A model generated the notes under the pieces. That model was not told the DNA's origin. It ran no database searches and worked only from the letters and a program-made list of their open reading frames with translations. From Loigolactobacillus backii (GTDB lineage Bacteria > Bacillota > Bacilli > Lactobacillales > Lactobacillaceae), in contig NZ_RHNQ01000014.1 of the NCBI RefSeq assembly GCF_003946275.1, forward strand, positions 1 through 43,901: a DNA stretch of 43,901 nt, written 5' to 3'. The translations under genes and the position numbers were made by a program. Positions within the stretch are counted from its first letter, which is position 1, and each line of letters starts with the position of its first letter. Shown here piece after piece: positions 25,401 to 32,729 of this stretch.

Positions 25401-26111
25401 TTTCGCAGTGTCCATTGATTTTCCCGCACTTTGGATCTTCCCACCTACAGATGCCACGTCTGAAGTGGCTGTTGATTCTTGAGTTTGTGTCTTTCCAGAC
25501 GAACTTTGATCTGTGCTCGCTGCTGAAGTATTGGCCCCAGAACTTGCTGCCGGAGCCGCACTCGTAGCCTTTGAATTTATTTGCGCATCAGCCACTGAAC
25601 CAGTCGTTGCAGAATCAACTTGCGCGTCCGCAGACGAGCTTTGACTGGCACTTACTGCTGATGAATTTGAGTTTGCTACAGAGCTTGCGGCTGTGGCCTC
25701 GCTTGAACTTTTTGAACCAATTTGTGAATTAGCAGTGCTTTGCTTAGGAGCCGCTGAATTGGCCTGTGTGCTCGCGGACGAACCTTGATCAGAGCTCATC
25801 GCTGAGGTATTGGCCACAGAAGTAGCCACCGGTACTGCCGATTCAGCGGTAGCCGCGCTATTAACTAAAGTGACCACTTGTCCTTGATTTGAGTTTGTTG
25901 GCGCAATTGTCACTTGATCTGATTTGTTTACATTATTAGACTCATTGTTCACGGCTGCATGAACATTTCCTTGATTTAAAAATCCACCACCAAAAAAAGC
26001 AATACTTAGTAAACCAGCAAATAACCATCGTTTACCAGATTTATACATTTTATAATGTAGTTTAGTTTGTGTTTCAAACGCCCGTAATTTATTTTCTTTA
26101 ACATTACGCAC
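22482..26111 (-). CDS. LPXTG-anchored MucBP-repeat surface adhesin
   Basis: A 1209-residue sortase substrate. The N-terminus carries the KxYKxGKxW signal (KMYKSGKRW) and a hydrophobic stretch ending near HAA. Next come a Ser/Ala/Thr-rich spacer (about 55-240), a beta-rich region with no motif I can name (about 250-600, the probable ligand-binding head), one bacterial Ig/cadherin-like domain with DIEDGDITSNI (about 605-655), and six tandem units of about 73 residues starting VTVQYEDEQGNSLG and ending PQTVTYVYQQ (about 657-1095), which resemble MucBP. A Lys/Thr-rich wall-spanning region and LPQTG with a membrane anchor and KKRKN tail close it. The GTG start has a modest AAGGGA site. Mucus or plant-surface binding is inferred from family. 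Confidence 0.92.
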   Translation of the reverse strand: MRNVKENKLRAFETQTKLHYKMYKSGKRWLFAGLLSIAFFGGGFLNQGNVHAAVNNESNNVNKSDQVTIAPTNSNQGQVVTLVNSAATAESAVPVATSVANTSAMSSDQGSSASTQANSAAPKQSTANSQIGSKSSSEATAASSVANSNSSAVSASQSSSADAQVDSATTGSVADAQINSKATSAAPAASSGANTSAASTDQSSSGKTQTQESTATSDVASVGGKIQSAGKSMDTAKYAGRQAKIVSPERTAATNESQLSELAVTEGLQADNVTIDTNATGDVSPYENVTLSVAINNLSTNTIPVGTELDLTVDSSVLSYASLQSSELNLPDYLAMTVDTANNQIKFKFLKTISTLGEVTIKIPVFAVNNSTSVTQGAPILANILNTNGTIIAVPVANPIITVTGNTDNSDSSLISPYWQNTASYTGTNVTNFVGTATQDGTKYGLFKLSSGEMDFQNAYNQSMKLGPYSDVTLGFTYDTNQTLIPDSIRIVHLGVDVTDQFANEITYGDHNFQINLGNTTSDAIYLITYAVKGADPNAQYLNGFSIDYTKPGASEPSHYVVNLNSAFAKVGTNGFYPSLEVSNQVVDYDVDYNLKNTATANDIEDGDITSNIVVKDDGGFDTKQSGSYNVTYAVTDKDGNETDQTVTVTVKAVANVQYEDEAGNSLGTGSAVYPDGAFVGKSYTTSPGTIAGYTYERLANGSAAASGKLTTTPQTVIYVYQQNGAAVTVQYEDEQGNSLGIGSAAYPDGTFVGKSYTTSPGTISGYTYDRLATGSAAATGTLTTTPQTVTYVYQQNGAAVTVQYEDEQGNSLGTGSAAYPDGTFVGKSYTTSPGTVSGYTYDRLATGSAAATGTLTTTPQTVTHVYQQNPVKAATVTVQYEDEQGNSLGTGSAAYPDGAFVGKGYTTSPGTVSGYTYERLGNGSAAASGKLTTTPQTVTYVYQQNPVKAATVTVQYEDEQGNSLGTGSASYPDGAFVGKGYTTDSKTITGYTYDRLATGSAAATGTLTTTPQTVTYVYQQNPVKAATVTVQYEDEQGNSLGTGSTVYPDGAFVGKGYTTSPGTIAGYTYERLAAGSAAATGTLTTTPQTVTYVYQRVTAVQPTVPTQSQPTTKATKKVVASKISTKKIPVTGKTSTKLVKTKQLVTGFTNKKVKQAATTTKAVPVVEKNKMTKLPQTGETQAQSSSALGVLLLELSGLLMFGFKKRKN
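22826..24143 (-). repeat. Six tandem repeats of about 220 bp in the adhesin gene
   Basis: The units encode about 70-76 residues each and differ mainly in the VSGYTYDRLATG or IAGYTYERLANG segment and in the linker (QNGAA or QNPVKAA). Long stretches are nearly identical at DNA level, so copy number can change by recombination. Confidence 0.92.
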
Positions 26112-26373
26112 AATAAATCATCCCTTAACCTAACCCTTAAAGAGCTAAAATTGTGATACCAACAAGTATATGGTACTACTTTATTAAGACCGTTCGAAAC
26201 ATAAATAGGCAATATTTTCACCCAAATTCAAATTAAATTCTTATGTAATTTGATAAGAGTAATTAGATAAATTATTCCAACCTTCATTTTATGTACCCCT
26301 TACCAAAATTTATGAACCTCTAATCAAATAACTCGTTTACGAATAGATAATGCCTTAAATCATTTACTATTTT
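26112..26373 (-). other. AT-rich upstream region of the adhesin gene
   Basis: It should contain the adhesin promoter and leader. I see no pair of boxes with good spacing and no conserved RNA structure. A 71-codon frame here (26006-26221) runs into the adhesin gene out of frame and has no support. Confidence 0.3.
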
Positions 26374-26423
26374 CCAAAACAAAAAGCCCGCAAGACATTT
26401 AGCTTGAAGGCTTTTTGATTTGG
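26374..26423. terminator. Terminator downstream of the 73-residue protein gene
   Basis: CCAAAACAAAAAGCC pairs with GGCTTTTTGATTTGG and adjoining bases, with TTTTTG-rich arms on both strands. It ends 12 bp from the stop of the minus-strand gene. Confidence 0.75.
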
Positions 26424-26435
26424 AAAGTGATTCAG

Positions 26436-26657
26436 CTACCGATCACTACGCAATTCATGTCGGTGCCGTGGATGTAAATAAAGACCAAATTTATTCATTA
26501 CTACTAAAATCAAGGTTGCCATCACTAAACCAGTTAATACCAACATAATCGATGAATTGGTTGTTAGAACTGTGTATAAACAACCTAAAATAATGATAAC
26601 TTGCAAGATCGTTGTTAGCCACAATATACGCGGCGACCTGGGCCGGTCAGATTTCAT
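26436..26657 (-). CDS. Small two-helix membrane protein
   Basis: 73 residues. Two hydrophobic helices (about 10-30 and 36-54) are bracketed by basic ends, the last part reading LHPRHRHELRSDR. AAGGA lies 10 nt upstream of the ATG. It follows another membrane protein gene on the same strand at 72 bp and could share its transcript. I do not recognise the family; similar small integral membrane proteins are common in lactobacilli. Confidence 0.6.
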   Translation of the reverse strand: MKSDRPRSPRILWLTTILQVIIILGCLYTVLTTNSSIMLVLTGLVMATLILVVMNKFGLYLHPRHRHELRSDR

Positions 26658-26729
26658 CCTTCATCATTCCTTCTTTACACATTTTATACTTGTATTGTAG
26701 CATGTTTCGGTCAACTTGCTACTATTTAA

Positions 26730-27194
26730 CTACCCTTTTTGAACAACAATTGCTGTTTCGGCGGGTAACTTATCTTCCAAAAATTGGTTTAAGTCAGTCA
26801 TGTTTTGCTGAAAATCTAAAGCAATCACACGTTCCTTATCCGTTTGAAAAATAGCCTGAATTCCCTGTTTAGTTGCACGCAAAGTAACTTTTTTAATGTG
26901 TGCGTAAGCCGTGTAACTAAAGAGAACACTATCAGTTAAGATTCCTGTTTGCGTCAAACCTGCACGTAGAAAGGCCCCCGCAACACAAGCAACCGCTAGA
27001 ATTAAATTAATTATTTTCCCACCAATTGTTACTTTTTCCAAGGTCTCAATTAAAAAAACAACTGCCAAGGCACCAAATAAAATTGTGTACATCCAACTCA
27101 TTAATGCATGATATTCTAACTGTTTTTGAATACCATATAAATAAACTAATAGGGCAATCGCCGCTATTAAAAGTACTCCCATCAACCACAACAT
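26730..27194 (-). CDS. Integral membrane protein of unknown function
   Basis: 154 residues. Three hydrophobic helices (about 3-21, 31-50, 59-78) are followed by a soluble C-terminal part of about 75 residues (SYTAYAHIKKVTLRATKQGIQAIFQTDKE...). That part has the beta-alpha look of the PH-like or DUF-type tails of small Firmicute membrane proteins. AAGGAG lies 9 nt before the ATG. No motif points to a reaction. Confidence 0.75.
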   Translation of the reverse strand: MLWLMGVLLIAAIALLVYLYGIQKQLEYHALMSWMYTILFGALAVVFLIETLEKVTIGGKIINLILAVACVAGAFLRAGLTQTGILTDSVLFSYTAYAHIKKVTLRATKQGIQAIFQTDKERVIALDFQQNMTDLNQFLEDKLPAETAIVVQKG

Positions 27195-27508
27195 TAGGCA
27201 GATCTCCTTTTGTCCAATATTTCTTACTTAATTATACAAAGAAAAAGTGGGATATTTGGAAATCTCATTAAACTGTTGTAAAACGGTAACATTACCGTAA
27301 TATATAGGCTGAATTCTGTTATTATTGTAAAATTTTTTAAAAGTAAGGCGCTTATCTAAATCAACCTCCCTTAAATAAGCCATTTTTGATTTAAAATTAA
27401 GATAATCTTGGCATGTTTTAAGTGAATAAAAAATCATGAAATCAAATAATTCATCATTTTTATTTCTCAGATCCAGTCCTACTCTTTATAAAACGCCGAT
27501 AGATTAGC
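27195..27508. other. Intergenic region with a perfect palindrome
   Basis: No gene is supported; a 69-codon minus frame (27228-27437) lacks a ribosome binding site. ACGGTAACATTACCGT (27283-27298) has perfect 7-bp arms and could be an operator, but no matched promoter is visible near it. Confidence 0.35.
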
Positions 27509-27537
27509 TTTACGGATCACTTAATTCTCGTTATACT
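27509..27537 (+). promoter_or_regulatory. Putative promoter of the PocR/AraC regulator
   Basis: TTTACG (27509-27514) and TATACT (27532-27537) are 17 nt apart. The start codon follows 65 nt later. Confidence 0.45.
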
Positions 27538-27601
27538 AAAAATGGTTTATATGATTTATTACGATGTGGTGTGCAATATTTTTATAAACGGAGGTGATGG
27601 C

Positions 27602-28609
27602 ATGTTAAATCGGCAAACTTACCTAGTGTCAAATCAAAAAGTACTTGATAAAATTCTACAGGAATTTACTGCAGCGACTGATTTGCCTACAATACTTGTT
27701 GATACACAGGGTAACGCACTTACTTCTAGTCATGGCTTCACTCCTTTTTGTCGACTTATGCGGCAAAATGAGGCAACTCAAAAGCTTTGCCAAAATTGCG
27801 ACGTTGCAGGCGGCCACCTTGCCTTGAATAATAAGCGACCAACACCCTATCTTTGTCACGCCGGCCTAGTGGATTTTTCCTATCCCATCATGCTTGATGA
27901 CCAAGTCATTGCTTACATTATTTGCGGACAGGCCAAGGTTAAAGATGGTGCCGAACTCCAACCAATCACGGAACAAAAAACTACTTTATCTACGAATGCT
28001 GCTTTAAAGTCAGCCTACACAGCCCTTCCATTCGTAAACTTAGATAAAGTTAAGGCAGCGGCAAAATTGCTCCAGATGATTATCAATAATTACCTAACTG
28101 ATATTGTCGATCAAACTTTAACTGTTGGCCCCTTTAGTTCAGTACCAAAATCAGTGCAACAAGGAGTCACATCAGCAAACGACGAGGCTTGGGCAACCAA
28201 TAATCAAGCGACGCAGACCGCAAACATTGATTTTAAGATCCAACCAGCTGCGGCACAAACGGTAATTGATCATCCCCAAAAAGCCGAAATCAAAAAGGCC
28301 ATTATTTACATTAACAGCCATTTAAATGAAACCATTACACTCAATGCCGTTGCTAAGCACGTCTTTTTATCTAGCTATTATTTAAGTAAGTTATTTAAAA
28401 AAGAAATGAATATTAATTTTGTAGACTACGTTAACCGGAAGAAAATCGATCGTGCCATAATTTTACTTCAGGACGCGACGTGGTCAATTGATAGTATTGC
28501 CCATAATTTAGGCTTTTCACAAACTAGTTATTTCAGTAAAACTTTTAAAAAAACAACGGAATTATCCCCCAGCCAATATCGGAAGCAAATTCAAAAAAAT
28601 AACGAGTAA
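27602..28609 (+). CDS. AraC-family regulator with PocR sensory domain
   Basis: 335 residues. The N-terminal PocR domain (about 10-190) has four cysteines in the family pattern (C50, C63, C66, C85, giving C-x12-C-x2-C-x18-C). The C-terminal AraC domain with two helix-turn-helix units (about 228-332) includes NAVAKHVFLSSYYLSKLFKKE and DSIAHNLGFSQTSYFSKTFKK. The ATG at 27602 is 7 nt after GGAGG; an upstream ATG at 27542 has no such site. PocR regulators control propanediol and cobalamin genes in Salmonella and related diol operons in lactobacilli. No such genes are nearby, so its target is elsewhere or unknown. Confidence 0.92.
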   Translation: MLNRQTYLVSNQKVLDKILQEFTAATDLPTILVDTQGNALTSSHGFTPFCRLMRQNEATQKLCQNCDVAGGHLALNNKRPTPYLCHAGLVDFSYPIMLDDQVIAYIICGQAKVKDGAELQPITEQKTTLSTNAALKSAYTALPFVNLDKVKAAAKLLQMIINNYLTDIVDQTLTVGPFSSVPKSVQQGVTSANDEAWATNNQATQTANIDFKIQPAAAQTVIDHPQKAEIKKAIIYINSHLNETITLNAVAKHVFLSSYYLSKLFKKEMNINFVDYVNRKKIDRAIILLQDATWSIDSIAHNLGFSQTSYFSKTFKKTTELSPSQYRKQIQKNNE

Positions 28610-28623
28610 TGATAGTTGTTTGC

Positions 28624-28703
28624 GCTGGGACAAAAGCCCTTGCCTCTTATTGTTTCCGATCATTATTCTAACGTGCGCACGACCGACGTTTGTCCCACTT
28701 CCG
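28624..28703 (-). repeat. Dispersed intergenic repeat, family A, copy 4 (internal deletion)
   Basis: Minus orientation. GGAAGTGGGACAAACGTCGG is followed directly by GCGCACGTT and the AATAATGATCGGAAACAATA to GGGCTTTTGTCCC end, so the central hairpin block is missing. It lies between two convergent genes. Confidence 0.8.
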
Positions 28704-28721
28704 GCCATTTTCTTAAAATTT

Positions 28722-28771
28722 CAAAAAATACAAAAACAGTGGCAGGTCAAGTATATTATGGCCTGCCACTG
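28722..28771 (-). terminator. Terminator of queG
   Basis: A perfect 10-bp stem CAGTGGCAGG (28737-28746)/CCTGCCACTG (28762-28771) is followed on the minus strand by a T-rich tract. Confidence 0.8.
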
Positions 28772-28819
28772 CTTTCTTCTAGCGCTATAGTAGAACTTAA
28801 TCAATTTTCATTAGGGCAA

Positions 28820-29962
28820 CTATTCCAACAATTTATTAATCTCCGCCCTAACATCAACGTCGGTCTCATTAAGCAGACGTTCCTTAAAAAAGCGGTGTAA
28901 TTCGTCATTTAGACCACGGCTTAACTGCCCCACTGCCCAGACCGCAGTTAAACGAATTACTGGTCGTGGGTCTTCTTCAATCAACTGTAATAATAATGGC
29001 AGTGCACTACGATCCTTCATGTTGGCTAAAGCAATAATTGCGTTGCGTTGAAGCGGCTTCTTCCCCCGCCACGAGCCGGCTAAACGGCCAAATTGTTCTT
29101 TGAATTCACGGTTGCTTATCGTTAACATTGGTTGCAAGATTGGTGTTACTTCATCTACTCGTGGCTCCATTTCTTCGTGTAAATGAAAATCCTTTCCCCT
29201 ATTAAATGGGCAAACTAACTGGCAAATGTCACAACCATAAATAACACTGCGTATTTCGGAACGGAATTCCTCTGGCATGACACCTTTCGTCTGCGTTTGG
29301 TAAGAAAGACACCGTTGAGCATTTAACCGTCCATCCCCCATCAAGGCCTGTGGTGGACAATAATCAACGCAGCGTGTGCAAGTTCCACACTGATTTTCTA
29401 CTGGTGTATCTGGTTCAAAGGGAATATTAGTTATAATTTCACCTAAATAGACAAAAGACCCAAACTTTTCCGTTATTAGAAGTCCGTTGCGGCCAATAAA
29501 TCCTAGACCAGCACGCTGGGCCACTGCAACATCACTTAGTTCGCCAGTATCCACCATCGGTTTGAAAGTGAAATTTTCTTCTGGAACGGTAGCATTAATA
29601 AAATCCACCAATTTTGTCATGCGGTCTCGTAAAACGAAATGGTAGTCTTCCCCCCAGGATGCTCGGGCAAAACTACCCCGCCGTTTGGTTCGATCACGCG
29701 GGGCCTTTTCTTGCATCCGACTTGGATAGGCCAATGCGATTGCGATAATTGATTTAGGCTGATCAAATATTTTCTCCGGATACAAGCGCTCTGCCATGAC
29801 TTGGTGCTCAAAACCACTTGTATGCCCAGCAGCCTTTTGGGCCAAGAGACTTTCCTTCATCTCTGCAAACGGCGCTGCATCCGTGAAACCAATTTGATCA
29901 ATTCCAATTTCATCACTTGCGGCAATAATTTTACGTTTTAGATCATTATACAGGGTAGGCAC
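28820..29962 (-). CDS. queG: Epoxyqueuosine reductase
   Basis: Carries out the last step of queuosine synthesis in tRNA (epoxyqueuosine to queuosine) with cobalamin and two 4Fe-4S clusters. 380 residues. The cluster motifs are [12 protein letters not shown] and [11 protein letters not shown] plus the earlier Cys of the second set (RCLSYQT). A HEAT-like tail (about 310-378) matches QueG. The GTG at 29962 gives the expected N-terminus but directly abuts AGGGAG. A CTG three codons later has that site 8 nt upstream, so the real start is unsettled. It stands alone, convergent with the PocR regulator. Confidence 0.95.
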   Translation of the reverse strand: MPTLYNDLKRKIIAASDEIGIDQIGFTDAAPFAEMKESLLAQKAAGHTSGFEHQVMAERLYPEKIFDQPKSIIAIALAYPSRMQEKAPRDRTKRRGSFARASWGEDYHFVLRDRMTKLVDFINATVPEENFTFKPMVDTGELSDVAVAQRAGLGFIGRNGLLITEKFGSFVYLGEIITNIPFEPDTPVENQCGTCTRCVDYCPPQALMGDGRLNAQRCLSYQTQTKGVMPEEFRSEIRSVIYGCDICQLVCPFNRGKDFHLHEEMEPRVDEVTPILQPMLTISNREFKEQFGRLAGSWRGKKPLQRNAIIALANMKDRSALPLLLQLIEEDPRPVIRLTAVWAVGQLSRGLNDELHRFFKERLLNETDVDVRAEINKLLE

Positions 29963-30055
29963 CTCCCTTTTTATGCCTGTTATTTTTAGACTGTATTTTT
30001 AAATTAGTCTCCTAAATTACGTTTAATTCTGGATGCTAAGGCCGCTTTATTGAGG

Positions 30056-30203
30056 TGAGGCTGGAGCAAAAGTCCTAGCCGCTTACTATTTCCGCGCATT
30101 ACTCTAGAACATGCACCAAAAGTCGGGGTTCACGTGCCTAACGGAAGTGCGATTAGATTAGCTTACGTCACACAGTAAACTCAAAAACTGACTTTTCACC
30201 TCT
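30056..30203 (-). repeat. Dispersed intergenic repeat, family A, copy 5 (partial core)
   Basis: Minus orientation. The TTTACTGTGTGACGTAAGCTAATC, GTTAGGCACGTGAA and TTTTGGTGCATGTTCTAGAG blocks match the other copies, but the 3' arm of the central hairpin is lost. It lies between divergent genes. Confidence 0.8.
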
Positions 30204-30240
30204 TGTTTAGCCCTACAATTATTGTCCTATTGCTTATAAA

Positions 30241-30269
30241 TTGCTTTTGTAAATCGTACTTGTTATGCT
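30241..30269 (+). promoter_or_regulatory. Promoter of the 61-residue protein gene
   Basis: TTGCTT (30241-30246) and TATGCT (30264-30269) are exactly 17 nt apart and 34 nt ahead of the ATG. Confidence 0.6.
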
Positions 30270-30302
30270 GAGTTTACACACATCAGGAAGGGAGCCACGA
30301 TA

Positions 30303-30488
30303 ATGTCACAACAAACTGACTTACAAAAGCATCTCCAGACCATTCAAAATAACGAATTTGATCCGAAAAGTATTCAGCACAACACTTTCCGTTCCTGCAT
30401 TCACCGTAGTGCTCAAAACCTTGGCTTCGTAAAGGACAACCAATTAACTAAACGCGGACACGAGCATTTAAAAATTAAACTAACTTAA
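30303..30488 (+). CDS. Small basic protein of unknown function
   Basis: 61 residues (MSQQTDLQKHLQTIQNNEF...), hydrophilic and basic, with no membrane segment. Everything needed for expression is present: a well-spaced promoter, AGGAAGGGAG upstream of the ATG, and a strong terminator 20 bp after the stop. The GFVKDNQLTKRGHEHLK end resembles a small DNA- or RNA-binding fold, but I recognise no family. Confidence 0.65.
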   Translation: MSQQTDLQKHLQTIQNNEFDPKSIQHNTFRSCIHRSAQNLGFVKDNQLTKRGHEHLKIKLT

Positions 30489-30508
30489 CTTCAGCACACA
30501 ACCATAAG

Positions 30509-30550
30509 GGTTCAGGACAAAAGCACACTTTTGTCTTGAACCTATTTTGT
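30509..30550 (+). terminator. Terminator of the small basic protein gene
   Basis: A 15-bp stem (30509-30523 with 30528-30542, one G-T pair) around a CACA loop, followed by TATTTTGTT. The opposite strand could also use it for the convergent gene. Confidence 0.85.
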
Positions 30551-30558
30551 TGTCTTTG

Positions 30559-31137
30559 CTATGCTAACGGTATTTGCCAAAGCATTTTAGCATAAGTTTG
30601 ACCAAAATGTCGTAATCGATCTTGATACGTCATTTCCTTCGGGTAAGGAGCCGGACTTAGCGTATGCTTAATACCATATTTATTAGCATAAAAACTCGCC
30701 TTCCGATTATGCCAAGGTACGGTCACGATCAGACAACGTTGCAGTTGAAACTGGCGCAATAATTTCAACGAAAAAGAAAAATTCTCAGCAGTGTTGCTGG
30801 CTTGCCGCTCGCGAATAATTGCTGCTTGCGGTATACCACGTGCGATCAATCCCTGAGCCATGACGTCGGCCTCAACGAATTGATTGTGGATTGCCCCACC
30901 AGACACCAAGACGTATGAAGCAAGCCCCTGACGGTACAGCTGGACTGCCTGATCTAAAACAACCCGTAAAGTTGGTGTTTCCCTCCCGTGAGCAGTAGCC
31001 GGATGACCTGGAATCAGAATAACATCACTACGCTGGTGCCGATTTTTTCGTGCTTTAGGGTAAGCAAACACTGGTATGCTGGTAACAATTAAAATACCTG
31101 CCAAAAAACTACCCCAAAAAGTTTTTCTCCTCATCAT
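30559..31137 (-). CDS. YdcF/SanA-like (DUF218) membrane-anchored protein
   Basis: 192 residues with one N-terminal membrane anchor (about 8-26) and a DUF218 domain outside. Family motifs are DVILIPGHPA (38-47), VLDQAVQLYRQGLASYVLVSGG, EADVMAQGLIARGIPQAAIIRERQASNTAENFSFS and IVTVPWHNRKASFYANKYG. Relatives (SanA, ElyC, YdcF) act in envelope integrity and lipid carrier metabolism, but the reaction is not established here. It lies 15 bp after an unknown gene on the same strand. Confidence 0.9.
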   Translation of the reverse strand: MMRRKTFWGSFLAGILIVTSIPVFAYPKARKNRHQRSDVILIPGHPATAHGRETPTLRVVLDQAVQLYRQGLASYVLVSGGAIHNQFVEADVMAQGLIARGIPQAAIIRERQASNTAENFSFSLKLLRQFQLQRCLIVTVPWHNRKASFYANKYGIKHTLSPAPYPKEMTYQDRLRHFGQTYAKMLWQIPLA

Positions 31138-31152
31138 CAGGTCACCCCTTCA

Positions 31153-31602
31153 CTAAATTTTACCTTGTTTAATTAAGGTTCGTAGTACTTGCACCATATG
31201 GTCACTTTTTATACCAGTAAATTGGGTCACTGGTATTGGAAACGCCAGAATTTTGGTCAATGTTGCTCGATCTAATTCAGAAGCGGTTCGGCCGGCCAAT
31301 TCCGGATCATCAATGCCAGTTAAGCGGATGCCGTGTAGAAAAAATTGAACCAACGCCTGAAAATAACGGTCATCTACCACTTCTTCACCACTTTGTTTTG
31401 TGTCGGCACGTTTCAATAAATAGATTGGCACAACGTTTTCGTTATGGTAAAAATCAGTAATAATTTGTGAATATTCCGCCGCTGATGAATTTGTATCAAG
31501 TTGAGCGTACTCCCCTGCTCGTAATTGTTGGACGGCGTTATTTACGATTAGAACACGTTGAAATCGTTGTACTGTTTCTTCGTCATTTTCCAATATAATC
31601 AC
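31153..31602 (-). CDS. Conserved hypothetical protein
   Basis: 149 residues, soluble, acidic N-terminus, no cysteine motif, no signal. The start is uncertain: the GTG at 31602 lies 2 nt after AAAAGG, while a TTG three codons later has a spacing of 11. The only clue is linkage with the YdcF-like gene, 15 bp downstream. Confidence 0.7.
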   Translation of the reverse strand: MIILENDEETVQRFQRVLIVNNAVQQLRAGEYAQLDTNSSAAEYSQIITDFYHNENVVPIYLLKRADTKQSGEEVVDDRYFQALVQFFLHGIRLTGIDDPELAGRTASELDRATLTKILAFPIPVTQFTGIKSDHMVQVLRTLIKQGKI

Positions 31603-31717
31603 TACCTTTTGAGTTAATCATAACATGCTAGTCATTAAATTTTTGTCACTATTTCAAGACCATCCCCAGAGATGTTATACTAGAAGAAACATTAGAATGA
31701 ATTGGGGTAAGAAGAAT

Positions 31718-32626
31718 ATGCGGAAATCATTAACATTACTGACAGCCGTTCTAAGTATGGGATTACTTTTAGGTGGTTGTGGCAAACAAAGTCAAAAAAA
31801 CCAGACAAAGGCCGAGTCAACAAGCCTTGCGTCCAAGCAGCATTTATCTAATTTTCAGCTCCAGCAAAAATACGTTGCCCTGACTGATGCGGCTATGAAA
31901 CCAGTTAATTTGATTAACCAACAAACTGATAGTTCTAACCAAAAATTATCTGCTAGTTTGACATCAACTAAGCAAAAAGTACAAAAGATCCAAAAAGAAC
32001 TTCGTGCCAATCAAAATAACCCTAAACTGACAAAAAGCTTGCAGCACTATGCCAAAACAATTTTGACGCTTGTCAGTTCCGTTGGCTCAAGTAATAATAA
32101 TAGTTACTCAACTAGCTTCACAAAGCTTAACACCGAGGCTCATGATATCGCTAAAACTGATTTTAATAACGAAATTCCTGATTCTTTACAAAATTCTTTA
32201 AACTATCAGGCCGAAAATAATACCTATGCCTCGGGCAATATTATTAATACTAAGGGTTTCCGAATTACCTTTACTAAAATTCAAATTGTCTCTGACGATA
32301 GTAATGGTAAGGTTGTCCTCTTCAACTACACTTACCATAACAAACATAAAACGGCTACTACACCACAAACTGATCTAAACAAATATGGTGTTTTTCAGCA
32401 AAATGGTGTTGACTTAAGCACTGGCACACCGGCTAGTTCGTATATTTCAAGTAACTCAAATTATAGCACTGCGGCACAACAAGCCACGACAGCAGTTGAG
32501 CCCGGAAAAACGGTAACGGCTGTTGCTAGTATCGAGCTAAAAGACGATAAGGCAGCGGTTAATTATGAAGGAAATAATCCTAGCACTCATAAATCAATTG
32601 GTACAATAACCATCAAATTACAGTAA
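31718..32626 (+). CDS. Lipoprotein with DUF5067-like domain
   Basis: 302 residues. The lipobox LLLGGC places the lipidated cysteine at 21. A helical Gln/Lys/Ser-rich middle (about 30-165) leads to a C-terminal beta domain (about 180-300: FRITFTKIQIVSDDSNGKVV...VEPGKTVTAVASIEL). That domain resembles the DUF5067/DUF4352 immunoglobulin-like folds of Gram-positive lipoproteins. The ATG at 31718 follows GGGGTAAG; the frame is open for 93 bp more but lacks a site. A perfect terminator follows. Confidence 0.85.
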   Translation: MRKSLTLLTAVLSMGLLLGGCGKQSQKNQTKAESTSLASKQHLSNFQLQQKYVALTDAAMKPVNLINQQTDSSNQKLSASLTSTKQKVQKIQKELRANQNNPKLTKSLQHYAKTILTLVSSVGSSNNNSYSTSFTKLNTEAHDIAKTDFNNEIPDSLQNSLNYQAENNTYASGNIINTKGFRITFTKIQIVSDDSNGKVVLFNYTYHNKHKTATTPQTDLNKYGVFQQNGVDLSTGTPASSYISSNSNYSTAAQQATTAVEPGKTVTAVASIELKDDKAAVNYEGNNPSTHKSIGTITIKLQ

Positions 32627-32632
32627 ACAGAA

Positions 32633-32675
32633 AAAAAGGGATGGGGTAAAAATAAATTTTACCCCATCCCTTTTT
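32633..32675. terminator. Bidirectional terminator between lipoprotein and addA
   Basis: AAAAAGGGATGGGGTAAAA pairs perfectly with TTTTACCCCATCCCTTTTT, so a T run follows on both strands between two convergent genes. Confidence 0.95.
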
Positions 32676-32729
32676 GCTGTTTTAAACAGCTTTTAATGAA
32701 TAAAATTCCAACCACTAACCTTTTAAAAG

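Noticed and set aside
26006-26221. 71-codon minus-strand frame
   Set aside because: It overlaps the adhesin start in another frame, and the adhesin start is supported by an intact KxYKxGKxW signal.
27228-27437. 69-codon minus-strand frame
   Set aside because: No ribosome binding site or promoter, AT-rich composition, and the palindrome at 27283-27298 lies in it.
30559-32626. Defence-island candidate in the run of unknown genes
   Set aside because: The genes encode a DUF218 envelope protein, one unknown and a lipoprotein; no nuclease, helicase, toxin-antitoxin or NTPase signature is seen.
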